Below are positions 1-8,928 of a stretch of 64,000 nucleotides of DNA, piece by piece. Origin of the DNA: Vibrio gazogenes (GTDB taxonomy: Bacteria > Pseudomonadota > Gammaproteobacteria > Enterobacterales > Vibrionaceae); contig NZ_CP092587.1 of NCBI RefSeq assembly GCF_023920225.1, positions 2,542,001 to 2,606,000 on the forward strand, in the 5' to 3' direction. The notes beneath the pieces are model-generated. The model saw only the letters and a program-made list of their open reading frames with translations. It was not told where the DNA came from and did not search any database. The position numbers and the translations under genes were made by a program. Every line of letters starts with the position of its first letter. The stretch's first letter is position 1.

Positions 1-8
1 ATCGAGAC

Positions 9-35
9 AAAAAAGCCGCAACATCTATTGCGGCT
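9..35 (-). terminator. Intrinsic terminator of gltX
   Basis: Read on the minus strand, an 8-bp stem (AGCCGCAA / TTGCGGCT) with a 6-nt loop is followed by a run of U. It lies about 35 bases after the gltX stop codon. Confidence 0.85.
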
Positions 36-70
36 TCTCAACTATCTTCAGTTATCTTGTTCTTGTGGCC

Positions 71-1498
71 TTAGCCCGCATTCGCTTCACGCTGCTCAAT
101 AAATTCAAGTGCCATCTGGATCCGCTTCATCACCCGCGCTTTACCGATCAGCTGCATTGTGGCATCGACAGATGGAGACTGCCCCCCGCCGGTCACTGCA
201 ACACGTAACGGCATTCCCACTTTACCCATACCGAGCTCCAGCGTCTCACATACATCAGTAATGACCTGATGCAAACTCTCAGTGGTCCATGTCTCCAGCG
301 CTGTTATTTTTTCCAAAGCCAGAGCGAGAGGCGCTTTTGCTACCGGACGCAGATGTTTCTTCGCGGCAGCCTCATCAAACGCATCAAAGTCTTCATAGAA
401 ATAACGCGCCTGCTGCGCCAGTTCAACCAAGGTGTGTACCCGATCAGCCAGCAGTTGGATAACTTCCGTTACCGCAGGGCCATTTTCCGGGTTGATTCCC
501 TGATGATCCAAATGCCATTGCAGATGTCCGGCAACGTATTCTGGATCCGAGTTTTTGATATAGTGATGGTTTAGCCATAACAGTTTATCAGTATTAAACG
601 CAGAAGCTGATTTGCTAATCGCATTCAGACTAAAGTGCTCAATCATTTCATCACGAGAGAAAATTTCCTGATCACCATGAGACCAACCAAGCCGTACTAA
701 ATAGTTATTTAATGCTTCAGGCAGGTAGCCGTCATCCCGATATTGCATCACCGAAACAGCGCCATGACGTTTCGAAAGTTTGGCGCCATCATCCCCTAAG
801 ATCATGGCACAATGAGCAAACGTTGGTACCGTCGCGCCCAGCGCTTCATAGATATTGATTTGACGTGCGGTGTTGTTGATATGATCTTCTCCCCGCACAA
901 CATGAGTGATGCCCATATCCCAGTCATCAACAACCACACAGAAATTATATGTGGGAGAACCGTCCGTCCGGCGGATGATTAAATCATCGAGTTGATCATT
1001 ACGAATTTCGATCCGTCCACGAATTTGATCGTCAAAAACAACACTTCCCTCTTTCGGGTTGCGGAAGCGCACGACAAAAGCATCGCCATCTTTTGCCGCA
1101 TCATTCACTGCTTTGATCTTCGGATGATTCGCGTCATAGCGAGGATTCTCTTTGTTGGCTTCCTGCTCTGCGCGAACGTCATCCAACAGCGCTTTGGGGG
1201 CGTAACACTTATACGCGTTTCCTGCTGCAAGTAACTGTTCAACCACTTCATCATAACGATCAAAACGTTTCGTCTGATAATAAGGACCTTCATCCCAATC
1301 CAATCCTAACCAGCTCATGCCTTCCAGAATTGCATCGACCGCTTCCTGCGTTGAACGCTCTAAATCGGTATCTTCAATTCTTAATACAAATTCACCGCCC
1401 TGATGTTTTGCATAGAGCCAAGAATACAATGCCGTACGGGCACCACCGACATGAAGAAACCCTGTAGGGCTTGGAGCAAAACGCGTTTTAACCGTCAT
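71..1498 (-). CDS. gltX: Glutamyl-tRNA synthetase
   Basis: This enzyme charges tRNA-Glu with glutamate in the cytoplasm (class I synthetase, catalytic core plus C-terminal anticodon-binding domain). The N-terminus [19 protein letters not shown] carries the HIGH-type motif as HVGG, and KLSKRHG in the middle of the protein is the KMSKS equivalent. At 475 aa it has the normal bacterial length. I place the start at 1498 because AAAGGT lies 8-10 bases upstream and the family begins here; an upstream in-frame codon at 1531 would add 11 residues unlike the family. The gene stands alone, divergent from copA and closed by its own terminator. Confidence 0.97.
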   Translation of the reverse strand: MTVKTRFAPSPTGFLHVGGARTALYSWLYAKHQGGEFVLRIEDTDLERSTQEAVDAILEGMSWLGLDWDEGPYYQTKRFDRYDEVVEQLLAAGNAYKCYAPKALLDDVRAEQEANKENPRYDANHPKIKAVNDAAKDGDAFVVRFRNPKEGSVVFDDQIRGRIEIRNDQLDDLIIRRTDGSPTYNFCVVVDDWDMGITHVVRGEDHINNTARQINIYEALGATVPTFAHCAMILGDDGAKLSKRHGAVSVMQYRDDGYLPEALNNYLVRLGWSHGDQEIFSRDEMIEHFSLNAISKSASAFNTDKLLWLNHHYIKNSDPEYVAGHLQWHLDHQGINPENGPAVTEVIQLLADRVHTLVELAQQARYFYEDFDAFDEAAAKKHLRPVAKAPLALALEKITALETWTTESLHQVITDVCETLELGMGKVGMPLRVAVTGGGQSPSVDATMQLIGKARVMKRIQMALEFIEQREANAG

Positions 1499-1680
1499 GA
1501 GATTTACCTTTATTCTGATCGAGTTTAACAACTTCGGATCTAGATGTATCAGCCAAAATTTGGCCAGTATTCTAGCACCTGAGTATCAATCACGACAATG
1601 ACCCTTTGTCCTGAATTTTCAGTCATGTCAGTGGATAGCGCGTCACGCTCAGCAGAAAAAACCAGAAATAGCGAAATGCC

Positions 1681-1711
1681 TTGACCTTCCCCTTGCGTCA
1701 AGGTTTATTTT
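1681..1711 (+). promoter_or_regulatory. CueR-type copA promoter/operator
   Basis: The -35 box TTGACC (1681-1686) and the -10 box TATTTT (1706-1711) are 19 bp apart, the over-long spacer typical of MerR-family promoters. Between them lies the imperfect dyad ACCTT...AAGGT around CCCCTTGCG, closely resembling the E. coli copA CueR site. The expected transcript start is near 1718, which excludes the in-frame start codons at 1710 and 1713. No cueR gene lies in this window, so the regulator would act from elsewhere. Confidence 0.85.
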
Positions 1712-1742
1712 GATGCGAAATGGGATAGAGAAAGAGACGAAC

Positions 1743-4493
1743 ATGTATCATTTAAAACTACCGTTATCAGGCTTGCATTGTATGGGCTGCGCTCGGAAAG
1801 TAGAACGTCAGCTCAAAGCGAATTTGAATGTCGAAATCTGCAATCTCTCCCCGTCTCTCATTGAGATGGATACCGATGCATCCATCGATGAAATCGTCGA
1901 AAATATCGAATCTCTCGGCTATCAGGTGGGTAAAAAACAACATTACACATTACAGGGTTTACACTGTGGCAAGTGTGTTCAAAAACTCACCGACCTTCTG
2001 AGTAAAAGTGAACAGATTCAAGATTTGAATGTGACCAAAGAGTCGCTCTCACTGGTCACAACTTTACCGAAACAGGACATTCTCGATCAAGTTGCATCAC
2101 TTGGCTATCAAGCCTTTACAGAGGCATCATCCCCAAACAGCAATCCTACGCCCCAAACCCCTGAAACAGATACAGATATAGAAAAACCAACAGAATCAAC
2201 ATCAGTGACACCACCATCTCGTCAACCACATCAAATGGACGTCACGACCAATTTACTCGTCAAAGGAATGACTTGTGCCAGTTGCGTCGCTTCCGTAGAA
2301 AAAGCGCTGTTATCCGTCTCTGGTATTGAAGACGCCCAAATTAATTTATCAGAACAAAGTGCTGCAACATTTTCCGCACGACAGCCGGATCAACAACAGC
2401 TAATTGCAGCGATACGCGCTGCCGGATACGACGCTGAAATTATCGATGACCCGGCACAGCAACAGGAAAAACAGCAAGCCCATTTAACGACGATACTCAA
2501 ATACCATCGCCGTCACGCTGTCATGGGGCTATTACTGGGGATTCCGATTATGGCATGGGGCGTTTTCGGTGGCAGTATGCTGATCCAAACACAGCAACAA
2601 CAGTTGAGCTGGGGGATCGTCGGTCTCTTATGTTTAGGGCTACTGTGTACTGCGGGTCGAGGTTTCTATCAAAGTGCATGGCAGGCACTTCGGCACAAAA
2701 GAGCCACCATGGATACACTGGTCGCATTAGGAACGGGCGTTGCGTGGCTTTACTCAATCATAGTGGTCATCGCACCACACTGGTTTCCCATCCAAGCCCG
2801 TCATGTCTATTTCGAAGCCAGTGCCATGATCATCGGTCTTATTTCTTTGGGACATGCCATTGAATCAAAAGCCAAAGCGAAAACAACACAATCGCTACAA
2901 GCTTTGATTCAGCTCCAGCCCCAACAAGCAACACTTATCACCGAGAGTGACGATCAGAGTATTCCTGTCGCACAGATTGAGAAAGGGATGCATCTGAGAA
3001 TTAAACCCGGCGATAAACTGCCTGTTGACGGGGTTGTGATGCAAGGAGAATCCTATCTGGATGAATCCATGTTAACCGGAGAACCGATTCCCACACTGAA
3101 ACGTTCCGGAGATACCGTCTCCGCAGGGACCATCAATCATGACGGTAGTCTGGTGATTGAAGCAACCGGTGTCGGCAGTGAAACCATGCTTTCCCGCATT
3201 ATTCAGATGGTCAGAAGAGCACAAAGCAGTAAACCGCCCATTGCAAAACTCGCCGATCAGATTTCTGCTGTGTTTGTCCCTGTCGTCGTCGCTATCGCTA
3301 TCGTGGCTGCATTGGTCTGGTTCTGGTTCGGACCCGAGCCCAAAGTCAGCTATATGCTTGTCGTAGCGACCACAGTGCTGATTATTGCCTGCCCCTGTGC
3401 ATTGGGACTCGCGACGCCGCTATCGGTGACGGTTGGTGTCGGCAAGGCCGCTGAAATGGGTATTCTAATCCGTGATGCCGAGGTGCTTCAAACCACCAGC
3501 CATATTGATACGGTTGTCTTTGACAAGACCGGTACATTGACGGAAGGCAGACCACAGGTGCAATCGGTTGAAAGCTGCCATCGGGAACAACACGAGTTGT
3601 TATCCATCGCCTATGCACTGGAGCAACAATCAGAACACCCATTAGCCAAAGCGGTGTGTGAATACGCACGTTCAAAACAAATCTCAGCAGCTCAGATTTC
3701 ATCCTTTCAAAATCTGCGCGGACGCGGGGTTAAAGCGTCTTACAACGGTCACGCTGTTCATATCGGTTCAGTGCATTACATGACCTCTTTGGGGGTCTCA
3801 TTCAGCCAAATACAAACCACACTTGATCATGTCCTTGAACAGGCATGGACACCGATTCTGATTGCTATTGATCAAAACATTCAAGGCGTGATCGCTGTAG
3901 CCGATCCGATTAAAGCCGATGCAGCAGAAGCTATTCAAACACTCAATACGTTGGGCATCAAAACCGTGATGTTAACCGGAGATCACCATACTGTCGCCCA
4001 AGGTATTGCCAACCAGTTAGGCATTCAAGAGGTCATCGCTCAGGTTCTTCCCGATCAAAAAGCAGCACACATTATTGAATACCAGCAAGCGGGACATAAA
4101 GTCGCCATGGTCGGTGATGGCATTAATGATGCGCCAGCGCTAGCACAAGCTGATCTCGGCATTGCCATGGGGAGTGGCAGTGATGTGGCCATCGAAAGTG
4201 CTCAGATGACATTTCTCAACAGCTCACCTCTGTCGATTCTTAATGCAATTTCGCTCTCAAAAGCAACGGTAAAAAATATCAGGCAGAACCTGCTCGGGGC
4301 TTTTATTTACAATACCCTCGGCATTCCGATCGCAGCCGGCGTATTGTATCCATGGTTTGGCTTTCTACTCAGCCCCGTCATTGCCGGAGCAGCGATGGCT
4401 TTATCGTCGATTACCGTTGTCACAAACGCCAATCGGTTACGGCTATTCCGGCCTCAGCATCAGTTGCATGAGTCAGAACATAAGGCTCAATGA
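1743..4493 (+). CDS. copA: Copper-exporting P1B-type ATPase CopA
   Basis: This inner-membrane pump uses ATP to export Cu(I) from the cytoplasm. With the start at 1743 (916 aa) there are three N-terminal metal-binding HMA modules with CxxC pairs at residues 13/16 (HCMGC), 75/78 (HCGKC) and 178/181 (GMTCASC). A Pro/Thr-rich linker separates modules 2 and 3. Then come the membrane helices, the actuator motif LTGEP, the transport-site CPC at 550-552, the phosphorylated Asp594 in DKTGT, and GDGIND in the ATP-binding domain. The start follows from the promoter, because upstream codons at 1710/1713 lie within or before the -10 region. A TraB-like gene follows after 85 bp and may be co-transcribed. 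Confidence 0.95.
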   Translation: MYHLKLPLSGLHCMGCARKVERQLKANLNVEICNLSPSLIEMDTDASIDEIVENIESLGYQVGKKQHYTLQGLHCGKCVQKLTDLLSKSEQIQDLNVTKESLSLVTTLPKQDILDQVASLGYQAFTEASSPNSNPTPQTPETDTDIEKPTESTSVTPPSRQPHQMDVTTNLLVKGMTCASCVASVEKALLSVSGIEDAQINLSEQSAATFSARQPDQQQLIAAIRAAGYDAEIIDDPAQQQEKQQAHLTTILKYHRRHAVMGLLLGIPIMAWGVFGGSMLIQTQQQQLSWGIVGLLCLGLLCTAGRGFYQSAWQALRHKRATMDTLVALGTGVAWLYSIIVVIAPHWFPIQARHVYFEASAMIIGLISLGHAIESKAKAKTTQSLQALIQLQPQQATLITESDDQSIPVAQIEKGMHLRIKPGDKLPVDGVVMQGESYLDESMLTGEPIPTLKRSGDTVSAGTINHDGSLVIEATGVGSETMLSRIIQMVRRAQSSKPPIAKLADQISAVFVPVVVAIAIVAALVWFWFGPEPKVSYMLVVATTVLIIACPCALGLATPLSVTVGVGKAAEMGILIRDAEVLQTTSHIDTVVFDKTGTLTEGRPQVQSVESCHREQHELLSIAYALEQQSEHPLAKAVCEYARSKQISAAQISSFQNLRGRGVKASYNGHAVHIGSVHYMTSLGVSFSQIQTTLDHVLEQAWTPILIAIDQNIQGVIAVADPIKADAAEAIQTLNTLGIKTVMLTGDHHTVAQGIANQLGIQEVIAQVLPDQKAAHIIEYQQAGHKVAMVGDGINDAPALAQADLGIAMGSGSDVAIESAQMTFLNSSPLSILNAISLSKATVKNIRQNLLGAFIYNTLGIPIAAGVLYPWFGFLLSPVIAGAAMALSSITVVTNANRLRLFRPQHQLHESEHKAQ

Positions 4494-4578
4494 TTTTGAG
4501 TGATGAACAGTTGCCTATCAGTCATGACCCAATCTATGCTAGCGTTCAGATGAATGCCACAAGATAGGAAATTAACTT

Positions 4579-5457
4579 ATGCAACTCACCCGTCTGCTTT
4601 CAGTCGGCGCTATCATCCTCAGCTTCTATACCAATGCCGAGCCATTATATTGGCTTGCCAGTAAGAATCAGACGCAACTGATGCTGTTGGGCTCGATTCA
4701 TGTCGGGCACCCGGATATGTACCCGTTACCCAAACCGGTGATGGACTTTCTTCGCGACAGTGATGGATTAATTGTCGAAGCCGATATCCGTCAGGCAAAC
4801 AAGTTGCAATATCCACCCGTCAAGTGGACCTCACAACAAGTGCTCTCTGCTTCGGAGCTGGAAAAATTAGATCGTATCGCTGAAGAGTTAAATCTCAATG
4901 TGCAACGTCTGAAAACATCGCCACCATGGCAAACGGCTATCGGTTTACAAATGCAGGCAATCAATCGCTTGGGGTACCGTGCTGATCTCGGTGTTGATCA
5001 ATATATGATTCAAAAAGCAGAATCTGCATCGATTCCGATTATTGGCCTCGAATCACTCCAGTCTCAAATCGATTTACTGGCAGGTATGAAGCAAAATGGT
5101 AAAGCGTTGCTAACGACCACGCTGCAAGATTGGGGAGATGATTCGCACGAAACTGAATGTTTGGTGACAGGCTGGCATCTGGGCGATCCAGAGCAATTAA
5201 AACAGTTGATTGATCATCATGACATGTCCCAAGAAATGTCTGAGCAACTTGAAGTCAAAAGAAATCATCGCTGGTTAAAGCAACTAACGACCGCACCGAT
5301 ATTGACTGAACACCCTTCGAAATATCTCGTCGTTGTGGGTGCCTTACACTTAATCGGCCATGAAAATTTAATTCAATTGCTGACCAAGCAAGGATTCACC
5401 GTCACCCGGCAAAATACCATTGAGAAAGGGACGAACCTGATGGATCAATGCCGATAA
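4579..5457 (+). CDS. Secreted TraB/GumN-family protein
   Basis: This 292-aa protein has a Sec signal peptide (residues 1 to about 20, ending near TNA) and the features of the TraB/PrgY/GumN family: an N-terminal LLGSIHVGHPDMYPLP block with the first conserved GxxH, and a C-terminal VVVGALHLIGHENL block with the second. Related TIKI proteins are metalloproteases, but the bacterial members are largely uncharacterised, so only a possible periplasmic or surface metal-dependent hydrolase role can be inferred. Two cysteines (ETECL and the terminal DQCR) could form a disulfide after export. It follows copA by 85 bp in the same direction; a copper link is only a neighbourhood inference. Confidence 0.8.
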   Translation: MQLTRLLSVGAIILSFYTNAEPLYWLASKNQTQLMLLGSIHVGHPDMYPLPKPVMDFLRDSDGLIVEADIRQANKLQYPPVKWTSQQVLSASELEKLDRIAEELNLNVQRLKTSPPWQTAIGLQMQAINRLGYRADLGVDQYMIQKAESASIPIIGLESLQSQIDLLAGMKQNGKALLTTTLQDWGDDSHETECLVTGWHLGDPEQLKQLIDHHDMSQEMSEQLEVKRNHRWLKQLTTAPILTEHPSKYLVVVGALHLIGHENLIQLLTKQGFTVTRQNTIEKGTNLMDQCR

Positions 5458-5463
5458 ACAATC

Positions 5464-5486
5464 ACCACCGCCCAAGGCGGTGGTTT
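5464..5486 (+). terminator. Hairpin after the TraB/GumN gene
   Basis: ACCACCGCC and GGCGGTGGT form a 9-bp stem with a CAA loop just after the stop codon. Only a short TT follows, so it is a weak terminator or an mRNA 3'-end protecting hairpin. Confidence 0.5.
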
Positions 5487-5499
5487 AGAGCTGACAACG

Positions 5500-5525
5500 A
5501 AAAAAGCCCCAGCATATGCTGAGGC
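5500..5525 (-). terminator. Terminator of tRNA-Pro
   Basis: On the minus strand the stem GCCTCAGC-ATAT-GCTGGGGC is followed by six U, directly downstream of the tRNA 3' end. Confidence 0.85.
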
Positions 5526-5534
5526 TTCTTAATA

Positions 5535-5611
<77 letters not shown>

Positions 5612-5654
5612 AGTCTTGGTTGGGCGACTGTTAATAGCGCCTCAACGGGGGGCT

Positions 5655-5682
5655 ATAATACGGATTCTTGTTATAGACGCAA
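5655..5682 (-). promoter_or_regulatory. Promoter of tRNA-Pro
   Basis: On the minus strand, -35 TTGCGT (5682-5677) and -10 TATTAT (5660-5655) are 16 bp apart. A C-rich discriminator (AGCCCCCC) follows, as in stringently controlled stable-RNA promoters. Confidence 0.7.
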
Positions 5683-5800
5683 CTCATTTTCGCTAATTTT
5701 TCAAAAAAAATAATCAAGTGCTCAAAAGACATCCATCTCTGACTATAAATGTGACGATGGACACATGAATTTCAACAAATAAGTAACTTCATCAATACAC

Positions 5801-5814
5801 TTGATCCAGATCAT
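5801..5814 (+). promoter_or_regulatory. FNR-type binding site
   Basis: TTGATCCAGATCAT matches the FNR consensus TTGAT-N4-ATCAA at 9 of 10 defined positions. A plausible -10 (TATGTT, 5837-5842) places transcription start near 5849, so the box would be centred close to -41.5, the usual position for class II activation by FNR. No coding gene starts downstream before smrA at 6316. Confidence 0.6.
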
Positions 5815-5916
5815 CACTTGATTGATTCACTCACTTTATGTTTAGTACGTCTTCGCAACTTTGAGGAAACATCGCTTAAAACTGAACATCAGGGTTTTGC
5901 TTTGGCAGGTAGCTTG

Positions 5917-5952
5917 TTTTTACAGATCGAATGTTTTTTACAGGTCGAGTGT
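5917..5952 (+). repeat. Two-copy 18-bp tandem repeat
   Basis: TTTTTACAGATCGAATGT (5917-5934) is followed directly by TTTTTACAGGTCGAGTGT (5935-5952); 16 of 18 bases agree. It lies inside the sRNA candidate. Confidence 0.85.
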
Positions 5953-6083
5953 TTTAACGAACAAATTGTCACTGCGTAAACACGGTTTGGCCACAGTGTG
6001 CAGTTTCTTATCGACAAAGTCATGAATGACAAATCTCCTCACTAGATCGCTTAGCTCCTGTAAAAAACAGTTATAAGCTATGC

Positions 6084-6117
6084 ACCGGAGCGGACTCTTT
6101 TCCACTCCGGTTTTTTA
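6084..6117 (+). terminator. Strong terminator upstream of smrA
   Basis: ACCGGAG (6084-6090) pairs with CTCCGGT (6105-6111), followed by a T6 run. Oriented on the plus strand with no coding gene before it, it is best explained as the 3' end of a small RNA. Confidence 0.85.
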
Positions 6118-6315
6118 TTTCTGTCTGCCATATATTTTCCCCATAATCACTCAGCACAATGCTTCAAGCTTCCCCAATTTAACAGCAACACTATTTTTTA
6201 TCCTCCCACCTTTGGTAAACGAATGTTGCGAGAGTCTTGCATCTCAAAGTCACTTCGGTATATATACAAAAATGACCTCAAGGTACGTGATTGACAACAA
6301 TTCGGAGGAATGCGC

Positions 6316-6897
6316 ATGTCTCAGAAAGATTTCGAGTTATTTCAGCAAATGATGGAAGATGTCAAACCTCTGAAGCACGATACAGCCGAACTGAAGAAAA
6401 ATTTACAGATTACTGAGGCGCATCTTGCCCGGCAAGAAGCAGCGATGAAACTAGAACAGCATGAGTCTGATTACCTGTCTCTGGAACATGCACCGCCAGT
6501 CAAGCCTCATGATCTGATCGAATTTAAGAAAAGCGGGGTTCAGGACGGTGTTTACCGGAAGCTCAGATTAGGCAAATATCCCATTCAAGCACGTTTAGAT
6601 CTTCATCGAAAAACACTGGAACAGGCCCGTGACGAGGTTGTGAAATTTTTACGCCAGTGTATGCGAATGGATATTCGAACCGTCCTCATCATTCACGGAA
6701 AAGGCGAACATTCGAACCCACCGGCACTGATGAAAAGCTATGTTTCATACTGGCTTCCTCAGATTGAAGAAGTCCAGTGTATTCACAGTGCACAGCGGTT
6801 TCACGGAGGGAGTGGTGCACTTTATGTTCTTTTGCGTAAAAGTCAGGTACAAAAACTGGAAAATCGTGAGCGTCACCAGAAAAAACGGCCTCACTAA
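6316..6897 (+). CDS. smrA: Smr-domain nuclease, SmrA (YdaL)-like
   Basis: The 193-aa protein has an N-terminal MSQKDFELFQQMMEDVKPLK block typical of YdaL/SmrA, a charged linker, and a C-terminal Smr domain beginning at LDLHRKTLEQARDEV with the conserved IHGKG and a final GGSGALYVLL strand. Smr domains act on nucleic acid: E. coli YdaL shows endonuclease activity in vitro and SmrB acts on collided ribosomes, but the cellular role of SmrA is unclear. I start at 6316 because GGAGG ends 7 bases before it; the in-frame ATG at 6310 touches the ribosome-binding site. It appears monocistronic. Confidence 0.88.
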   Translation: MSQKDFELFQQMMEDVKPLKHDTAELKKNLQITEAHLARQEAAMKLEQHESDYLSLEHAPPVKPHDLIEFKKSGVQDGVYRKLRLGKYPIQARLDLHRKTLEQARDEVVKFLRQCMRMDIRTVLIIHGKGEHSNPPALMKSYVSYWLPQIEEVQCIHSAQRFHGGSGALYVLLRKSQVQKLENRERHQKKRPH

Positions 6898-6968
6898 CCG
6901 GAAAAGTAACAACTAATAGCGTTTATTTATCTATACACGCATGCACTTTGGATAAACAAACCGAAAAT

Positions 6969-7007
6969 AAAAAAACAGCCAGACTATACAAGACTGACTG
7001 TTTTTTT
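6969..7007. terminator. Bidirectional terminator between smrA and upp
   Basis: An ACAG-CAG/CTG-CTGT hairpin (about 6975-7001) is flanked by A7 on the left and T7 on the right. Pairing is slightly better on the minus strand, so it serves upp and probably also smrA. Confidence 0.75.
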
Positions 7008-7023
7008 ATCTGATGCATGCAAC

Positions 7024-7650
7024 TTACTTGGTACCGAAGATTTTATCTCCCGCATCACCAAGACCGGGAACAATATAGCCTTGTTGATTCAGATGGTCAT
7101 CGATTGCAGCAGTGTACAATTCAACATCCGGATGCGCTTTTTCTAAAGCCCGAATCCCTTCAGGTGCAGCCACCAGAACCAAGATTTTAAATTGAGTACA
7201 TCCCTGCGCTTTTAGCAAATCAATCGTCGCGATCATCGAACCACCAGTTGCCAGCATGGGGTCAACCACCAAAGCAATTCGCTCTTCGATATTTGAAGCA
7301 ATTTTATTAAAATAGGGAACGGGCTCAAGTGTTTCTTCATCCCGATAAATACCCACCACGCTAATACGGGCACTCGGTATATGCTCAAGCACACCATCCA
7401 TCATGCCTAATCCCGCACGAAGGATCGGAACAACCGTCACTTTCTTACCTTTGAGTCGGTCAATTTCAACCGGGCCATTCCACCCTTCAATTGTCACTTT
7501 CTCGGTTTCAAAATCTGCTGTTGCTTCATAAGTAAGTAAGCTGCCGACTTCAGTGGCTAACTCGCGAAAACGCTTGGTACTAATATCAACCTCTCTCATC
7601 AAACCCAATTTGTGTTTGACAAGCGGGTGCTTAACTTCGACAACTTTCAT
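7024..7650 (-). CDS. upp: Uracil phosphoribosyltransferase
   Basis: This enzyme converts uracil and PRPP to UMP in pyrimidine salvage. The 208-aa product is near-identical in layout to E. coli Upp: [16 protein letters not shown] at the start, the PRPP loop [11 protein letters not shown] in the middle, and the uracil-binding end [18 protein letters not shown]. The start at 7650 has GGAG about 9 bases upstream; an upstream ATG at 7665 would add MSEMQ. It is divergent from purM. No uraA permease follows it. Confidence 0.97.
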   Translation of the reverse strand: MKVVEVKHPLVKHKLGLMREVDISTKRFRELATEVGSLLTYEATADFETEKVTIEGWNGPVEIDRLKGKKVTVVPILRAGLGMMDGVLEHIPSARISVVGIYRDEETLEPVPYFNKIASNIEERIALVVDPMLATGGSMIATIDLLKAQGCTQFKILVLVAAPEGIRALEKAHPDVELYTAAIDDHLNQQGYIVPGLGDAGDKIFGTK

Positions 7651-7804
7651 CTGCATCTCCGACATTCAATCAAATAAACTTTTCGATTATACATACTTTC
7701 TATCGTTAATTTTATCCTTAACATCAGGAAATATCATGATTTAGCACATAGAGAAGTCATGACTACCAAGAATTTTCAGCCAATCTCGCCAGATAAAAAA
7801 ATCA

Positions 7805-7820
7805 GCGCAAACGTTTTCCT
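7805..7820 (+). promoter_or_regulatory. PurR operator upstream of purM
   Basis: GCGCAAACGTTTTCCT matches the PurR box ANGCAANCGNTTNCNT at all but the first defined position. It lies 65 bp before the purM start, as in enterobacterial purMN. Confidence 0.85.
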
Positions 7821-7884
7821 TTTACTTTTTTCCCCTGTAGAATAACGCCGTTTTCATATCCAACCAAAGAACGAGGATGACCCC

Positions 7885-8925
7885 GTGAGTGGCAAGAACA
7901 CATCTCTGAGCTATAAAGATGCAGGCGTTGATATTGATGCAGGCAACGCGCTTGTAGAGCGAATTAAAGGTGCAGTAAAGAAAACGCGTCGCCCAGAAGT
8001 AATGGGTGGTATCGGTGGTTTTGGTGCCCTGTGTGAATTACCAACCAAATATAAGCACCCAGTGCTTGTCTCAGGAACGGACGGTGTCGGCACGAAATTA
8101 CGTCTGGCACTGGATATGAAAAAGCACGACACCATCGGGATCGATTTAGTCGCAATGTGCGTCAACGATTTGATTGTACAAGGTGCGGAACCACTGTTTT
8201 TCCTTGACTATTATGCCACCGGAAAACTTGATGTTGATACCGCAGCAGACGTTGTTTCAGGGATTGCCGAAGGCTGTCTTCAGGCTGGTTGTGCGCTGAT
8301 CGGCGGAGAGACCGCAGAAATGCCCGGCATGTATGAAGGTGAAGACTATGATGTCGCTGGATTCTGTGTCGGTGTCGTCGAAAAAGAAGCCATTATCGAC
8401 GGTTCCAAAGTTGGCGCCGGTAACAGCTTAATTGCTGTAGGCTCGAGTGGCCCTCACTCAAATGGTTATTCACTGATCCGTAAAATTCTGGAAGTATCAA
8501 ATGCAGATAGCTCAGAATTGCTGGACGGAAAAGCCGTTGGTGAACATTTGCTCGAACCGACCAAAATTTATATCAAGTCAGCACTCAAACTCGTCGCTGA
8601 ACACGATATTCACGCCATTTCTCATATTACGGGTGGTGGATTCTGGGAGAATATTCCTCGCGTTCTACCACAAGGTACCAAAGCCGTTATCGATGGTAGC
8701 AGTTGGGAATGGCCAGCGATTTTCAAATGGCTGCAAGAAAAAGGTCACGTCGATACTTACGAAATGTATCGGACTTTCAACTGCGGCGTCGGTTTGATTA
8801 TCGCACTACCAGAAGCACAAGCTCAGGCTGCGGTCGAACTTCTCCAATCAGAAGGAGAAAATGCTTGGATTATCGGGCATATTGCAGAAGCACAAGCTAA
8901 CGAACCGCAAGTAGAGATTAAATAG
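7885..8925 (+). CDS. purM: Phosphoribosylformylglycinamidine cyclo-ligase
   Basis: PurM performs the ATP-dependent ring closure to AIR in de novo purine synthesis. The 346-aa protein begins [18 protein letters not shown] and contains the conserved [10 protein letters not shown] and [11 protein letters not shown] blocks and the [13 protein letters not shown] segment of the PurM/SelD/ThiL fold. It uses a GTG start with GAGGA 7 bases upstream. purN follows after only 3 bp, forming a classical purMN operon under a PurR box. Confidence 0.97.
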   Translation: MSGKNTSLSYKDAGVDIDAGNALVERIKGAVKKTRRPEVMGGIGGFGALCELPTKYKHPVLVSGTDGVGTKLRLALDMKKHDTIGIDLVAMCVNDLIVQGAEPLFFLDYYATGKLDVDTAADVVSGIAEGCLQAGCALIGGETAEMPGMYEGEDYDVAGFCVGVVEKEAIIDGSKVGAGNSLIAVGSSGPHSNGYSLIRKILEVSNADSSELLDGKAVGEHLLEPTKIYIKSALKLVAEHDIHAISHITGGGFWENIPRVLPQGTKAVIDGSSWEWPAIFKWLQEKGHVDTYEMYRTFNCGVGLIIALPEAQAQAAVELLQSEGENAWIIGHIAEAQANEPQVEIK

Positions 8926-8928
8926 TTC

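Larger units (their letters stand above)
5849..6117 (+). ncRNA. Candidate FNR-activated small RNA
   Basis: The 704 bp between tRNA-Pro and smrA contain no credible protein gene. They do contain a predicted FNR-type promoter and, about 235 nt later, a strong terminator (6084-6117) well before smrA. This suggests a transcript of up to about 270 nt, or a shorter processed RNA. It carries two 18-bp tandem copies of a TTTTTACAG-TCGA unit (5917-5952). E. coli FnrS is an FNR-dependent sRNA encoded a few genes from ydaL (smrA), so position and regulation recall FnrS, but I see no extended sequence identity and the candidate is longer. The boundaries are inferred. Confidence 0.4.

Noticed and set aside
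6080-6352. 90-codon ORF ahead of smrA
   Set aside because: It starts inside the terminator hairpin at 6084-6117 and overlaps the smrA start; no family resemblance.
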